A stretch of DNA of 64,000 nt from Arenimonas maotaiensis (GTDB taxonomy: Bacteria > Pseudomonadota > Gammaproteobacteria > Xanthomonadales > Xanthomonadaceae), in contig NZ_BMFO01000002.1 of assembly GCF_014638745.1 (NCBI RefSeq), forward strand, positions 496,001-560,000. The letters run 5' to 3'. The notes under the pieces were generated by a model. The model was not told the origin of the DNA, searched no databases, and worked only from the letters and a program-made list of their open reading frames with translations. Positions 46,233 through 56,264 of the stretch are shown piece by piece; position 1 is the stretch's first letter; each line of letters begins with the position of its first letter. Both the position numbers and the translations under genes were made by a program.

Positions 46233-47317
46233 TCGATCTCATCCGCGAACCCCTGTTGCAGTTCGGTCTGGCCGGCGACTTGGCCTGGATGCTGCTCAAG
46301 ATCCTGGTGATCATGTTGCCGCTGATCATTGCCGTGGCGTTCTACACCCTGTTCGAGCGCAAGGTCATCGGCTGGATGCACGTCCGCCAAGGGCCGCAGT
46401 ACGTCGGCGGCGTGTTCGGCATCGGCGTCATCCAGGCCTTCGCCGACGTGTTCAAGATGCTGTTCAAGGAACTGATCACGCCCGACAAGGCCAGTCCGTT
46501 CCTGTACCGCCTGGCGCCGCTGCTGGCGCTGGCGCCGGCTTTCGCGGCCTGGGCGCTGATCCCGTTCGGCGAGACCGACACCGGCCCGCTGGTGCTGGCC
46601 GACATCAACGCCGGCATCCTGATGCTGCTGGCGCTGACCTCGATGGGCGTGTACGGCATCATCCTCGGCGGCTGGGCCTCGAACTCCAAGTACGCGGTGA
46701 TGGGTGCCCTGCGCGCCGCCTCGCAGGTGATCAGCTACGAGATCGCCATGGGCTTCGCCTTGGTCGGCGTGCTGGTGGCCGCGGGCAGCATGAACCTGAC
46801 CGCCATCGTCAACGCCCAGGCCGGCGACGCCGGCTTCCTGGAATGGTTCTTCATCCCGCTGTTCCCGCTGTTCCTGGTGTACTTCATCTCCGGCACCGCC
46901 GAGACCAACCGGGCGCCGTTCGACGTCGCCGAAGGCGAGTCCGAGATCGTGGCCGGCTTCCACGTCGAGTATTCCGGTTCGGCCTTCGCGATCTTCTTCC
47001 TGGCCGAATACGCCAACATGATCCTGGTCAGCTTCCTGACCTCGCTGCTGTTCCTCGGCGGTTGGCTGTCGCCGCTGCAGGGCTGGATCGCGGCGGATTC
47101 CGCGCTCGGCGTCCTGGCCGCGTCCGGTCCGTGGTGGCTGTTCGCCAAGGCGCTGTTCTTCGCGTTCTGCTTCGTCTGGTTCCGCGCCAGCTTCCCGCGC
47201 TACCGCTACGACCAGATCATGCGTCTGGGCTGGAAGGTGTTCATTCCGATCACCATCGCCTGGATCTTCTTCACCGCGGTGGCGGCCTACAACAACTGGT
47301 TCGTCCTGGGAGCATGA
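46229..47317 (+). CDS. nuoH: NADH-quinone oxidoreductase subunit H
   Basis: Membrane subunit ND1-type at the junction with the peripheral arm and quinone channel. The 362-residue protein has eight or more hydrophobic helices, the family blocks [36 protein letters not shown], and the acidic loop [19 protein letters not shown] that forms part of the quinone entry and proton path. GTG start overlapping nuoG. 7 bp before nuoI. Confidence 0.96.
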   Translation: MIDLIREPLLQFGLAGDLAWMLLKILVIMLPLIIAVAFYTLFERKVIGWMHVRQGPQYVGGVFGIGVIQAFADVFKMLFKELITPDKASPFLYRLAPLLALAPAFAAWALIPFGETDTGPLVLADINAGILMLLALTSMGVYGIILGGWASNSKYAVMGALRAASQVISYEIAMGFALVGVLVAAGSMNLTAIVNAQAGDAGFLEWFFIPLFPLFLVYFISGTAETNRAPFDVAEGESEIVAGFHVEYSGSAFAIFFLAEYANMILVSFLTSLLFLGGWLSPLQGWIAADSALGVLAASGPWWLFAKALFFAFCFVWFRASFPRYRYDQIMRLGWKVFIPITIAWIFFTAVAAYNNWFVLGA

Positions 47318-47324
47318 GGCCGAT

Positions 47325-47813
47325 ATGATCCGACTGTTCAATTACCTGAAAAGCCTGATGCTGGTCGAGTTCCTGCAGGGGCTCTGGCTGACGCTGACCT
47401 ACATGTTCAAGCCGAAGTACAACGTCAACTACCCGTTCGAGAAGCTGCCGCAGTCGAACCGCTTCCGCGGCCTGCACGCGCTGCGCCGCTACCCGAACGG
47501 CGAAGAGCGCTGCATCGCCTGCAAGCTGTGCGAGGCGGTGTGCCCGGCGCTGGCGATCACCATCGACTCGGCCCCGCGCGAGGACGGCCAGCGCCGCACC
47601 ACGCGCTACGACATCGACCTGTTCAAGTGCATCTTCTGCGGCTTCTGCGAGGAGAGCTGCCCGGTCGACTCGATCGTCGAGACCCACATCCACGAATACC
47701 ATTTCGAGAACCGCGGCGAGAACGTGGTCACCAAGCCGCAGCTGCTGGCGATCGGCGACCGCTTCGAAGCCGAGATCGCCGAACGCCGCCAGGCCGACGC
47801 GGCCTACCGATAG
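47325..47813 (+). CDS. nuoI: NADH-quinone oxidoreductase subunit I
   Basis: Ferredoxin-like subunit with clusters N6a and N6b leading to N2. The 162-residue protein has two CxxCxxCxxxCP motifs: Cys63, 66, 69, 73 ([12 protein letters not shown]) and Cys102, 105, 108, 112 ([12 protein letters not shown]). The N-terminal amphipathic region (residues 1-30) anchors it to the membrane arm. Between nuoH and nuoJ. Confidence 0.97.
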   Translation: MIRLFNYLKSLMLVEFLQGLWLTLTYMFKPKYNVNYPFEKLPQSNRFRGLHALRRYPNGEERCIACKLCEAVCPALAITIDSAPREDGQRRTTRYDIDLFKCIFCGFCEESCPVDSIVETHIHEYHFENRGENVVTKPQLLAIGDRFEAEIAERRQADAAYR

Positions 47814-47823
47814 GAGAGGGCGA

Positions 47824-48471
47824 GTGAGCTTTGAATTGATCGCGTTTTACCTGTTCGCCGCGGTGGCCCTGTCTTCGGCCGCCGCCGTGATCAGCTTCAA
47901 GAACCCGGTGCACTCGGTGCTGAGCCTGGTGCTGACCTTCTTCTCGACCGCCTGCCTGTGGCTGCTGCTGCAGGCCGAGTTCCTCGGCATCGTGCTGGTG
48001 CTGGTGTACATCGGCGCAGTGATGATCCTGTTCCTGTTCGTGGTGATGATGCTGGACGTGCACTCGGTGCCGAAACGCGAGGGCTTCATCAAGCACTTCC
48101 CGGTCGCCATCGCGGTGGCCGCGGTGATGCTGGCCGAGATCCTGGTGCTGGTCGGCGTCGGCAATGCCGATTCCGCGCTCGCTTCCGCCGCCGGCGCCGC
48201 CGCCTACGAAACGCAGATGGCCGGCTACGACAGCAACCTGCACTGGATCGCCACCGCCCTGTTCAGCCGCTACATGCTGCCGTTCGAGGTCGCCGCGGTG
48301 ATCCTGACCGTGGCCATCGTGGTCGCGGTGCTGCTGACCCTGCGCCGCCGCGAAGGCACCAAGCACCAGGATCCCGCCCAGCAGGTGCTGGTGCGCAAGG
48401 CCGACCGCGTCCGCCTGGTCAAGATGGCGGCGGCCGGCAACGCCGCAGACGAAACCCCGGAGGCCAAATGA
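47824..48471 (+). CDS. nuoJ: NADH-quinone oxidoreductase subunit J
   Basis: ND6-type membrane subunit, 215 residues, with five hydrophobic segments. Conserved features are [15 protein letters not shown] and the [20 protein letters not shown] helix, whose glycine-containing pi-bulge is characteristic of ND6. The cytoplasmic C-terminal tail is charged ([19 protein letters not shown]). The start codon is GTG. Its stop overlaps the nuoK ATG. Confidence 0.95.
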   Translation: MSFELIAFYLFAAVALSSAAAVISFKNPVHSVLSLVLTFFSTACLWLLLQAEFLGIVLVLVYIGAVMILFLFVVMMLDVHSVPKREGFIKHFPVAIAVAAVMLAEILVLVGVGNADSALASAAGAAAYETQMAGYDSNLHWIATALFSRYMLPFEVAAVILTVAIVVAVLLTLRRREGTKHQDPAQQVLVRKADRVRLVKMAAAGNAADETPEAK

Positions 48472-48773
48472 TCACGCTCGAGCACTACCTGACCTTCGGC
48501 GCCATCCTGTTCGCGCTGAGCATCGCCGGCATCATCATCAACCGCAAGAACGTGATCCTGCTGCTGATGTGCATCGAACTGATGCTGCTGTCGGTGAACG
48601 TCAACTTCGTGGCCTTCTCGCGTTTCCTCGGCAACGTCGACGGCCAGGTCTTCGTGTTCTTCATCCTGACCGTGGCCGCCGCCGAGGCCGCCATCGGCCT
48701 GGCGATCCTGGTCACCCTGTTCCGCAGCCGGCGCACCATCAACGTGGCCGAGCTGGACTCCCTGAAAGGCTGA
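48468..48773 (+). CDS. nuoK: NADH-quinone oxidoreductase subunit K
   Basis: ND4L-type membrane subunit, 101 residues, three transmembrane helices. Glutamates in the second and third helices ([15 protein letters not shown] and [13 protein letters not shown]) are the conserved proton-channel acids of the family. Start overlaps nuoJ; nuoL begins 4 bp after the stop. Confidence 0.97.
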   Translation: MITLEHYLTFGAILFALSIAGIIINRKNVILLLMCIELMLLSVNVNFVAFSRFLGNVDGQVFVFFILTVAAAEAAIGLAILVTLFRSRRTINVAELDSLKG

Positions 48774-48777
48774 TGCG

Positions 48778-50868
48778 ATGCTGACCGAAACCACCCAATT
48801 GTCCCTGCCGATCCTGCTCACCATCGCGCTCGCGCCGCTGCTGGGCGCCATCCTGGCCGGCCTGTTCGGCCGCCGGATCGGCCGCGCCGGCGCGCATACC
48901 GCCACCATCGCGCTGGTGCTGCTGAGCTGCGCGCTGTCGTTCTACGTGCTCGGCCAGTTCATCTACGAGGGCGCGCTGCCGTTCAACCAGAACGTCTACA
49001 CCTTCTTCGAATCCGGGAAGTTCTCGGCGCACGTCGGCTTCATGGTCGACCGCCTGACCGCGATGATGATGGTGGTGGTCACCTTCGTGTCGCTGCTGGT
49101 GCACGTGTACACCATCGGCTACATGCACGAAGACCCGGGCTACCAGCGCTTCTTCAGCTACATCTCGCTGTTCACCTTCTCGATGCTGATGCTGGTGATG
49201 AGCAACAACTTCCTGCAGCTGTTCTTCGGCTGGGAAGCGGTCGGCCTGGTCTCGTACCTGCTGATCGGCTTCTGGTACAAGCGGCCGACCGCCATCTTCG
49301 CCAACCTGAAGGCGTTCCTGGTCAACCGCGTCGGCGATTTCGGCTTCCTGCTCGGCATCTGCGGCGTGGTGTACTACACCGGCACCCTGGACTACGCCGA
49401 GGCCTTCGCGCGCGTGCAGGGCGTGACCCAGGCCGCGATCGAGCTGGTGCCGGCCTTCGGCCTGTGGGGCATGCAGTTCGGCGCCTGGGAAGTGTCCGCG
49501 GTCACCTTCATCGCCGTCTGCCTGTTCATCGGCGCCATGGGCAAGTCGGCCCAGGTGCCGCTGCACGTCTGGCTGCCGGATTCGATGGAAGGCCCGACCC
49601 CGATTTCGGCGCTGATCCACGCCGCCACCATGGTCACCGCCGGCATCTTCATGGTCGCGCGCATGTCGCCGGTGTTCGAGCTGAGCCCGACCGCGCTGCA
49701 TTTCGTGCTGTTCATCGGCGCGACCACGGCGCTGTTCACCGGCCTGATCGGCATCATCCAGAACGACATCAAGCGCGTGGTGGCGTACTCGACGCTGTCG
49801 CAGCTCGGCTACATGACGGTCGCGCTCGGCGTGTCCGCCTATTCGGGCGCGGTCTACCACCTGATGACGCACGCCTTCTTCAAGGCCCTGCTGTTCCTCG
49901 CCGCCGGCTCGGTCATCATCGGCATGCACCACGAGCAGGATATGCGCAAGATGGGCGGCCTGCGCAAGTACATGCCGGTCACCTACTGGACCAGCCTGAT
50001 CGGCACCCTGGCGCTAGTCGGCACCCCGTTCCTGTCCGGCTTCTATTCGAAGGACACCATCATCGAGGCCGCGCATTTCGCCACCCAGAGCGGCCATTGG
50101 ATCAACACCTACGCCTACTGGGCGGTGCTGCTCGGCGTGTTCGTGACCAGTTTCTATTCTTTCCGACTGCTGTACCTGACCTTCCACGGCAAGGAGCGTT
50201 TCGATACGCATGCGGCGGAACACCACGCCGAGCCGCACGAGACGCACGGCAACGAAAACCATGACGACCACGGCCACCACGGCGGCCTGCCGCACGAGTC
50301 GCCGCTGGTGGTGACCGTGCCGCTGGTGCTGCTGGCGATTCCGTCCATCTTCATCGGCTTCTTCACCGTCGGCCCGATGCTGTTCGGCGGTTTCTTCACC
50401 GGCGCCATCGAGGTGTTGCCGCGCAACGACGTGATCGGCGCGCTGGGCGAGGAGTTCCACGGTCCGGTCGCGTTCGCCCTGCACGGCATGCAGATGCCGG
50501 CATTCTGGCTGGCTTTCGGCGGTTTCGCCCTGGCGACCTACATCTACCTGTTCAACATCAAGGTCGCCGAACGCGCCAGCCGCCTGTTCGCGCTGCCGAT
50601 CCGCGTGCTGGAGAACAAGTACGGCTTCGACGACCTGTGGATCAAGGGCTTCGCCGGCGGCGGCATCGCGCTCGGCAAGCGCGCCTGGAAGTACATCGAC
50701 GCCGGGCTGATCGACGGCGTGCTGGTGAACGGCACGGCCAACCTGGTCGGTCACGTCTCGCGCGCCGTCCGCGGCATGCAGACCGGCCGCCTGACCACCT
50801 ATGCGTTCGCGATGATCCTCGGCCTGATCGTACTCCTGGCCGCGGTCGCCCGCCTGTTCGCCCTATAA
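48778..50868 (+). CDS. nuoL: NADH-quinone oxidoreductase subunit L
   Basis: ND5-type antiporter-like proton-pumping subunit, 696 residues with around 16 helices. Family blocks include FFGWEAVGLVSYLLIGFW, GKSAQVPLHVWLPDSMEGPTPISALIHAATMV and GLIGIIQNDIKRVVAYSTLSQLGY, with key Glu and Lys residues. The C-terminal lateral helix region is present. A histidine-rich stretch (about residues 476-510, roughly ten His in 30) lies in a loop before the last third. Longer than E. coli NuoL (613), mostly because of this and adjacent loops. Confidence 0.97.
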   Translation: MLTETTQLSLPILLTIALAPLLGAILAGLFGRRIGRAGAHTATIALVLLSCALSFYVLGQFIYEGALPFNQNVYTFFESGKFSAHVGFMVDRLTAMMMVVVTFVSLLVHVYTIGYMHEDPGYQRFFSYISLFTFSMLMLVMSNNFLQLFFGWEAVGLVSYLLIGFWYKRPTAIFANLKAFLVNRVGDFGFLLGICGVVYYTGTLDYAEAFARVQGVTQAAIELVPAFGLWGMQFGAWEVSAVTFIAVCLFIGAMGKSAQVPLHVWLPDSMEGPTPISALIHAATMVTAGIFMVARMSPVFELSPTALHFVLFIGATTALFTGLIGIIQNDIKRVVAYSTLSQLGYMTVALGVSAYSGAVYHLMTHAFFKALLFLAAGSVIIGMHHEQDMRKMGGLRKYMPVTYWTSLIGTLALVGTPFLSGFYSKDTIIEAAHFATQSGHWINTYAYWAVLLGVFVTSFYSFRLLYLTFHGKERFDTHAAEHHAEPHETHGNENHDDHGHHGGLPHESPLVVTVPLVLLAIPSIFIGFFTVGPMLFGGFFTGAIEVLPRNDVIGALGEEFHGPVAFALHGMQMPAFWLAFGGFALATYIYLFNIKVAERASRLFALPIRVLENKYGFDDLWIKGFAGGGIALGKRAWKYIDAGLIDGVLVNGTANLVGHVSRAVRGMQTGRLTTYAFAMILGLIVLLAAVARLFAL

Positions 50869-50887
50869 CGCTTCAAGGACATTCCGC

Positions 50888-52402
50888 ATGGGCTTCCAAC
50901 TGCCGCTCCTCAGTACCCTTATCTGGCTGCCGATCCTCGGCGGCCTGCTCACCTTCCTGCTCGGCGACCGCCGCACCGGCGGCGCCAAGGTGTTGGCCTT
51001 CGCGGTGACCATCGCCACCTTCCTGCTCAGCCTGCAGCTGTACACCGGGCTCGACCAGAGCTCCTCGGCGATGCAGTTCACCGAGCTGCTGCCGTGGCTG
51101 CCGGGCTTCAACATCAACTACCACCTGGGCGTCGACGGCATCTCGGTGGCGCTGATCATCCTGACCACGTTCACCACCGTGCTGGTGCTGCTGGGTTCCT
51201 GGAGCTCGATCGACAACCGCGCGCACCAGTACTTCGCCGCCATGCTGGTGCTGGAGGGCCTGATGGTCGGCGTGTTCTGCGCGCTCGACGCCGTGCTGTT
51301 CTACATCTTCTTCGAAGGCATGCTGATCCCGATGTTCATCATCATCGGCATCTGGGGCGGCCCGCGCCGGATCTACGCCAGCGTCAAGTTCTTCCTGTAC
51401 ACCTTCCTCGGTTCGGTGTTCATGCTGATCGGCCTGGTGTACCTGTACCTGAAGTCGGGCAGCTTCGCGTTGGCCGACTGGGCGCAGCTGCCGCTGAACG
51501 CCACCGAACAGATGTGGCTGTTCTTCGCGTTCCTGGCCGCGTTCGCGGTCAAGGTGCCGATGGTGCCGGTGCATACCTGGCTTCCGGACGCGCACGTCGA
51601 GGCGCCGACCGGCGGCTCGGTGATCCTGGCCGCGATCATGCTGAAGATCGGCGGCTACGGCTTCCTGCGCTTCAGCCTGCCGATCGTGCCGGACGCCTCG
51701 CAGGAGTGGGCCTGGCTGGTCATCGCGCTGTCGCTGATCGCCGTGGTCTACATCGGTCTGGTCGCGCTGGTACAGGAGGACATGAAGAAGCTGGTCGCGT
51801 ATTCCTCGATCGCACACATGGGCTTCGTCACCTTGGCCACCTTCATCGTGCTGGCGATGGTGCGCGAGGACGGCAACCTGGAAGGCGCGCGCCTCAGCCT
51901 GCAGGGCGGCATGGTGCAGATGGTCTCGCACGGCTTCATCTCCGGCGCCATGTTCAGCTGCATCGGCGTGCTGTACGACCGCATGCACAGCCGGATGATC
52001 AAGGACTACGGCGGCGTGATCAACACCATGCCGTGGTTCGCCGGCTTCTTCGTGCTGTTCGCCATGGCCAACGCCGGCCTGCCGGGCACCAGCGGCTTCG
52101 TCGGCGAGTTCATGGTCATCATCGCCAGCTTCCAGTCGCACCCGCTGATCGCCTTCTTCGCCGCGCTGACCCTGATCCTGGGCGCCGCCTACACGCTGTG
52201 GATGGTGAAGCGCGTGATCTTCGGCGATATCGGCAACCGCCATGTCGCCGAGCTGCAGGACATCAACGCCCGCGAGGCCTGGATGCTCGGTCTGTTCGCC
52301 GTCGGCGTGCTGGCGCTGGGCGTGTACCCGAAACCGCTGGTCGACCTGATGGACGCGCCGATCGCGGCCCTGGTCGAACACCTCGTGCAAACCAAGTTGT
52401 GA
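50888..52402 (+). CDS. nuoM: NADH-quinone oxidoreductase subunit M
   Basis: ND4-type antiporter-like subunit, 504 residues, about 14 helices. Conserved blocks are FFEGMLIPMFIIIGIWGG (the helix 5 glutamate), VKVPMVPVHTWLPDAHVEAPTGGSVILAAIMLKIGGYG, and LVQEDMKKLVAYSSIAHMGF with the key lysine. Ordinary length and arrangement between nuoL and nuoN. Confidence 0.97.
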   Translation: MGFQLPLLSTLIWLPILGGLLTFLLGDRRTGGAKVLAFAVTIATFLLSLQLYTGLDQSSSAMQFTELLPWLPGFNINYHLGVDGISVALIILTTFTTVLVLLGSWSSIDNRAHQYFAAMLVLEGLMVGVFCALDAVLFYIFFEGMLIPMFIIIGIWGGPRRIYASVKFFLYTFLGSVFMLIGLVYLYLKSGSFALADWAQLPLNATEQMWLFFAFLAAFAVKVPMVPVHTWLPDAHVEAPTGGSVILAAIMLKIGGYGFLRFSLPIVPDASQEWAWLVIALSLIAVVYIGLVALVQEDMKKLVAYSSIAHMGFVTLATFIVLAMVREDGNLEGARLSLQGGMVQMVSHGFISGAMFSCIGVLYDRMHSRMIKDYGGVINTMPWFAGFFVLFAMANAGLPGTSGFVGEFMVIIASFQSHPLIAFFAALTLILGAAYTLWMVKRVIFGDIGNRHVAELQDINAREAWMLGLFAVGVLALGVYPKPLVDLMDAPIAALVEHLVQTKL

Positions 52403-52412
52403 GGACCCGCAC

Positions 52413-53864
52413 ATGATCCCGATTTCGTTCTCCCCCGCGGACCTGCACACCATCCTGCCGGAGCTGTTCCTGTGCGGCGCGGCCTTCGCCCTGCTGATGG
52501 CCGACCTGTTCATCGACGCCAAGCGCCGGGCGCTGATCCATTTCCTGGCCATCGCGGTGCTGGCCGCGGCCGTGCTGCTGACCGTGCGCGACATGGCCGC
52601 CGGCGCGGTGACCGCCTTCGGCGGCATGTTCGTGCGCGACGTCGCCGGCGACGTGATGAAGATCGCGGTGTATGCGGTGACCGCGTTCGGCTTCGTGTAC
52701 GCCAAGCCGTACCTGGCCGAGCGCGGCCTGTTCAAGGGCGAATATTACGTACTCTGCCTGTTCTCGGTGCTGGGCATGGGCCTGATGATCTCCGCCGGCA
52801 ATCTGACCGTGCTGTACCTCGGCCTGGAACTGCTGGCGCTGAGCTCCTACGGCCTGGTCGGCTTCGACCGCGACAATCCGACCGTGTCGGAAGCGGCGAT
52901 GAAGTATTTCGTGCTCGGCTCGATGGCCTCCGGTCTGCTGCTGTACGGCATGTCGATGCTGTACGGCGCCACCGGCAGCCTGCAGTTCGACGCCATCCTG
53001 GCCGGCTCGGCGCAGACCGCCTCGCCGATGATGTTCAAGCTCGGCGTGGTGTTCGTGCTGGCCGGCATCGCCTTCAAGCTGGGCGCGGCGCCGTTCCACA
53101 TGTGGCTGCCGGACGTCTATCAGGGCGCCTCCACCGCGGTCACCGCGTTCATCGCCTCGGCGCCGAAGATCGCCGTGTTCGCCATGGCCTACCGTCTGCT
53201 GGAGACCGCCGCCGGCGGCGCGGCGGCCGATTGGGTGCCGCTGGTGGCCGGCCTGTCGGCGGTATCGCTGGTGCTCGGCAACCTGATGGCGTTGGTGCAG
53301 TCGAGCTTCAAGCGCCTGCTGGCGTACTCCACCATCTCGCACGTCGGCTTCCTGCTGCTCGGCCTGCTGTCGGCCGACAACGCCGGCTATGCCGCCGCGA
53401 TGTTCTACGCCATCAGCTACGCGGTCACCGCGGTCGCGGCGTTCGGCTCGCTGATCCTGCTCAGCCGCGCCGGCTTCGACGCCGACGCCATCGACGACTT
53501 CCGCGGCCTGTGGGCCAAGAGCCCGGGTTTCGCGTTCCTGATCCTGTTCGTGGTCGCGTCCTTGGCCGGCATCCCGCCGTTCCTGGGTTTCTTCGCGAAG
53601 CTGCAGGTGATCGTGGCCGCGCTGCAGGGCGGTTACCAGTCGCTGGCGATCCTGGCCGTGGTCTGCGCGGTGATCGGCGCCTTCTACTACCTGAAATTGA
53701 TCCGCGCCATGTTCTTCGACAAGTCCGAAACCGAGTCCGCCGAGGTCAACGCCGACGGCCACCTGCGCGCCGCGTTCGCGGTCAACGCCGCGGCGCTGTT
53801 GGTGCTCGGCGTGTTCTCCAACGGCATCCTGTCGTGGTGCCTGCGGGCGTTCCCGGCGGCCTGA
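52413..53864 (+). CDS. nuoN: NADH-quinone oxidoreductase subunit N
   Basis: ND2-type antiporter-like subunit, 483 residues, about 14 helices; last gene of the nuo operon. Conserved blocks are LYLGLELLALSSYGLVGF, EAAMKYFVLGSMASGLLLYG, KLGAAPFHMWLPDVYQGAS and SSFKRLLAYSTISHVGFLLLG. Only 51 bp separate its stop from the initiator tRNA, and no hairpin terminator is apparent; the tRNA has its own promoter. Confidence 0.97.
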   Translation: MIPISFSPADLHTILPELFLCGAAFALLMADLFIDAKRRALIHFLAIAVLAAAVLLTVRDMAAGAVTAFGGMFVRDVAGDVMKIAVYAVTAFGFVYAKPYLAERGLFKGEYYVLCLFSVLGMGLMISAGNLTVLYLGLELLALSSYGLVGFDRDNPTVSEAAMKYFVLGSMASGLLLYGMSMLYGATGSLQFDAILAGSAQTASPMMFKLGVVFVLAGIAFKLGAAPFHMWLPDVYQGASTAVTAFIASAPKIAVFAMAYRLLETAAGGAAADWVPLVAGLSAVSLVLGNLMALVQSSFKRLLAYSTISHVGFLLLGLLSADNAGYAAAMFYAISYAVTAVAAFGSLILLSRAGFDADAIDDFRGLWAKSPGFAFLILFVVASLAGIPPFLGFFAKLQVIVAALQGGYQSLAILAVVCAVIGAFYYLKLIRAMFFDKSETESAEVNADGHLRAAFAVNAAALLVLGVFSNGILSWCLRAFPAA

Positions 53865-53872
53865 CGGAACAC

Positions 53873-53902
53873 TTGCGCGCCGGCGGGGAAGTCCGCTATA
53901 AT
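53873..53902 (+). promoter_or_regulatory. Promoter of the initiator tRNA / rimP-nusA-infB operon
   Basis: TTGCGC (53873-53878), 18-bp spacer, perfect TATAAT (53897-53902), 13 bp before the tRNA 5' end. Confidence 0.8.
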
Positions 53903-53915
53903 GGCCATTCGCTGA

Positions 53916-53992
<77 letters not shown>

Positions 53993-54077
53993 GTTATTCA
54001 AGCAAGTGGCTCCGGCCGGTTGCATGGCTTGTCCGGAGTGCGGTACGGCTTCGGACGCCGGATCTAGGAAGTACCGG

Positions 54078-54101
54078 AAAAGGGCCGTCAGGCCCTTTTT
54101 T
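54078..54101 (+). terminator. Intrinsic terminator between the initiator tRNA and rimP
   Basis: Stem GGGCC / GGCCC with GTCA loop, AAAA on the left and six T on the right (A-T extended to about 9 bp). Terminator or attenuator of the tRNA transcript, as in the E. coli metY leader; some read-through would feed rimP-nusA. Confidence 0.88.
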
Positions 54102-54137
54102 GTTAGCGGAAATCACCCGGCGCGAGGAGTCGGCATC

Positions 54138-54665
54138 ATGGCAATGACCGGTAAAGCACTGGAATTGATGGAATTGTTGGCCCCGACCGTGCACAGCCTC
54201 GGTCTCGAACTGCTCGGCATCGAGTTCTCGCCGGCGGTCGGTAACGCCTTGGTGCGCCTGTACATCGACGCGCCCGGCCGTCCGGTCGGTATCGAGGACT
54301 GCGAAGCGGTCAGCCGCGAGGTCTCGGCCAATCTGGACGTGAACGACCCGATTGCCTCGCAGTACACCCTCGAGGTGTCCTCGCCTGGCATCGACCGGCC
54401 GCTGTTCACGTTGGCGCATTTCGCCGCGCAGATGGGCGAACTGGTCAAGGTCAGCCTGAACCTGCCGCAGGACGGCCGCCGCCGCCTGCAGGGCCGGGTC
54501 CGGGCGGTGACCGACGGCAACGTAATACTGGACGTCGACGGCCGCGAATTCAGCGTCGCCATCGGCAACGTGGACAAAGCCAGGCTGGTGCCCGATCTGG
54601 TCGCCCTCGGTCTGGTCGCGGCACCCAAAGGCGGACGCAGGAAGCCTGCGCCCGATAAGCGATAA
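54138..54665 (+). CDS. rimP: Ribosome maturation factor RimP
   Basis: 30S subunit assembly factor acting early in head maturation. The 175-residue protein has ALELMELLAPTVHSLGLELLGIEF, LYIDAPGRPVGIEDCEAVSREVSANLDV and YTLEVSSPGIDRPLF, the RimP signature. ATG 54138 follows a GAGGAG Shine-Dalgarno; ATG 54144 is an alternative. First protein gene of the nusA-pnp region; 33 bp before nusA. Confidence 0.96.
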   Translation: MAMTGKALELMELLAPTVHSLGLELLGIEFSPAVGNALVRLYIDAPGRPVGIEDCEAVSREVSANLDVNDPIASQYTLEVSSPGIDRPLFTLAHFAAQMGELVKVSLNLPQDGRRRLQGRVRAVTDGNVILDVDGREFSVAIGNVDKARLVPDLVALGLVAAPKGGRRKPAPDKR

Positions 54666-54698
54666 TCTCGGCACAGCCGACGGATACGGAGTTTCATT

Positions 54699-56207
54699 GT
54701 GAGCAAAGAACTGTTGTTGGTCATGGAAGCGGTGGCGAACGAGAAGGGCGTCGACCGCGGCGTGATAATCCAGGCGATGGAATCGGCCTTGGCCTCCGCC
54801 GCCAAGAAGCGCTACCACGACGAAGACGTGTCCATCCGCGTCGCCATCAATCCCAAGGACGGCACCTACGAGACCTTCCGCCGCTGGGAAGTGGTGGCCG
54901 ACGACGTAGTCATGGAGTCCCCGGACCGCATGATCCGCCTGATGGACGCCGTCGACGAGGATCCGGACGCGCAGGTCGGCGACTTCATCGAGCAGCAGGT
55001 CGAGAACCCGGAGTTCGGCCGCATCTCGGCCCAGGCCGCCAAGCAGGTTATCGTGCAGCGCGTGCGCGAAGCCGAACGCGCGCTGGTGCTGGAGCAGTGG
55101 AACGACCGCGTCGGCGAGCTGGTCAACGGCGTGGTCAAGCGCGCCGAGCGCGGCAACGTCTACGTCGACCTCGGCGGCAACGCCGAAGCGATCATCCCGA
55201 AAGACAAATCCATCCCGCGTGACGTGCTGCGCCCGGGCGACCGCGTGCGCGGTTATCTGGCCGAGACCCGTGCCGAGACCCGCGGTCCGCAGCTGGTAAT
55301 CTCGCGCGTGGCGCCGGAATTCATGATCGAGCTGTTCCGCCTGGAAGTGCCGGAAGTCGGCCAGGGCCTGGTCGAGATCAAGGGCGCCGCCCGCGATCCG
55401 GGCGACCGCGCCAAGATCGCCGTGCTGGCTCACGACCATCGCACCGATCCGATCGGCGCCTGCATCGGCATGCGCGGTTCGCGCGTGCAGGCGGTGTCGA
55501 ACGAGCTCAACGGCGAACGCGTCGACATCGTGCTGTGGTCCGACAACCCGGCCCAGTTCGTGATCAACGCCATGGCGCCGGCGGAAGTGCAGTCGATCAT
55601 CGTCGATGAAGAGAAGCATTCGATGGACATCGCGGTGGCCGAGGACAAACTGGCCCAGGCCATCGGCAAGGGCGGCCAGAACGTGCGCCTGGCCAGCCGC
55701 CTGACCGGTTGGCAGCTGAACGTGATGACCCAGGACCAGGTCGCCGCCAAGAGCGAGGCCGAGCAGGCCGCCGCCCGCGCGGTGTTCGTCGACAAGCTGG
55801 AGGTCGACGAAGAGATCGCCGGCATCCTGGTCGGCGAAGGTTTCGGCACGGTCGAGGAAATCGCCTATGTGCCGGCCGCCGAGCTGCTGGCGATCGACGG
55901 CTTCGACGAGGACATCGTCGAGGAACTGCGCGCCCGCGCCCGCGACGCCCTGCTGAACGAGGCCTTGGCCGCGGAAGAGGAGATCGAGGAACACAAGCCG
56001 GCCGACGACCTGCTGTCGCTGGACGGCATGACCGAATCGGTCGCCTACGCGTTGGCCGAGCGCGGCGTCTCCACCCGCGACGACTTGGCCGAACTGGCCG
56101 CCGACGAGATCTCCGACATCGAGGACATGGGCATCGAACAGGCCTCGGCCCTCATCCTGGCGGCCCGCGCCGCCGAAATCGCCCGCTTGGAACAGCTGAA
56201 CGGCTGA
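54699..56207 (+). CDS. nusA: Transcription termination/antitermination factor NusA
   Basis: RNA polymerase elongation factor controlling pausing, termination and antitermination. Domains in the 502-residue protein: N-terminal RNAP-binding domain (1 to about 125), S1 (about 135-200, GELVNGVVKRAERGNVYVDL), two KH domains (about 230-345, including GACIGMRGSRVQAV and AIGKGGQNVRLASRL), and two acidic C-terminal repeats (about 360-425 and 435-495), as in E. coli. The start is GTG with a GGAG site upstream. Confidence 0.97.
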   Translation: MSKELLLVMEAVANEKGVDRGVIIQAMESALASAAKKRYHDEDVSIRVAINPKDGTYETFRRWEVVADDVVMESPDRMIRLMDAVDEDPDAQVGDFIEQQVENPEFGRISAQAAKQVIVQRVREAERALVLEQWNDRVGELVNGVVKRAERGNVYVDLGGNAEAIIPKDKSIPRDVLRPGDRVRGYLAETRAETRGPQLVISRVAPEFMIELFRLEVPEVGQGLVEIKGAARDPGDRAKIAVLAHDHRTDPIGACIGMRGSRVQAVSNELNGERVDIVLWSDNPAQFVINAMAPAEVQSIIVDEEKHSMDIAVAEDKLAQAIGKGGQNVRLASRLTGWQLNVMTQDQVAAKSEAEQAAARAVFVDKLEVDEEIAGILVGEGFGTVEEIAYVPAAELLAIDGFDEDIVEELRARARDALLNEALAAEEEIEEHKPADDLLSLDGMTESVAYALAERGVSTRDDLAELAADEISDIEDMGIEQASALILAARAAEIARLEQLNG

Positions 56208-56264
56208 GCGGCACGTATATCCGCGCCGCATGTTGCATCACAAATTTGAAGGATTGACACATCC

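Noticed and set aside
50873-52735. 620-codon minus-strand frame opposite nuoM
   Set aside because: His/Gln-rich antisense translation of a membrane protein gene; no start signal or domain.
53994-56231. 745-codon minus-strand frame opposite rimP and nusA
   Set aside because: Shadow of nusA; no recognisable motifs.
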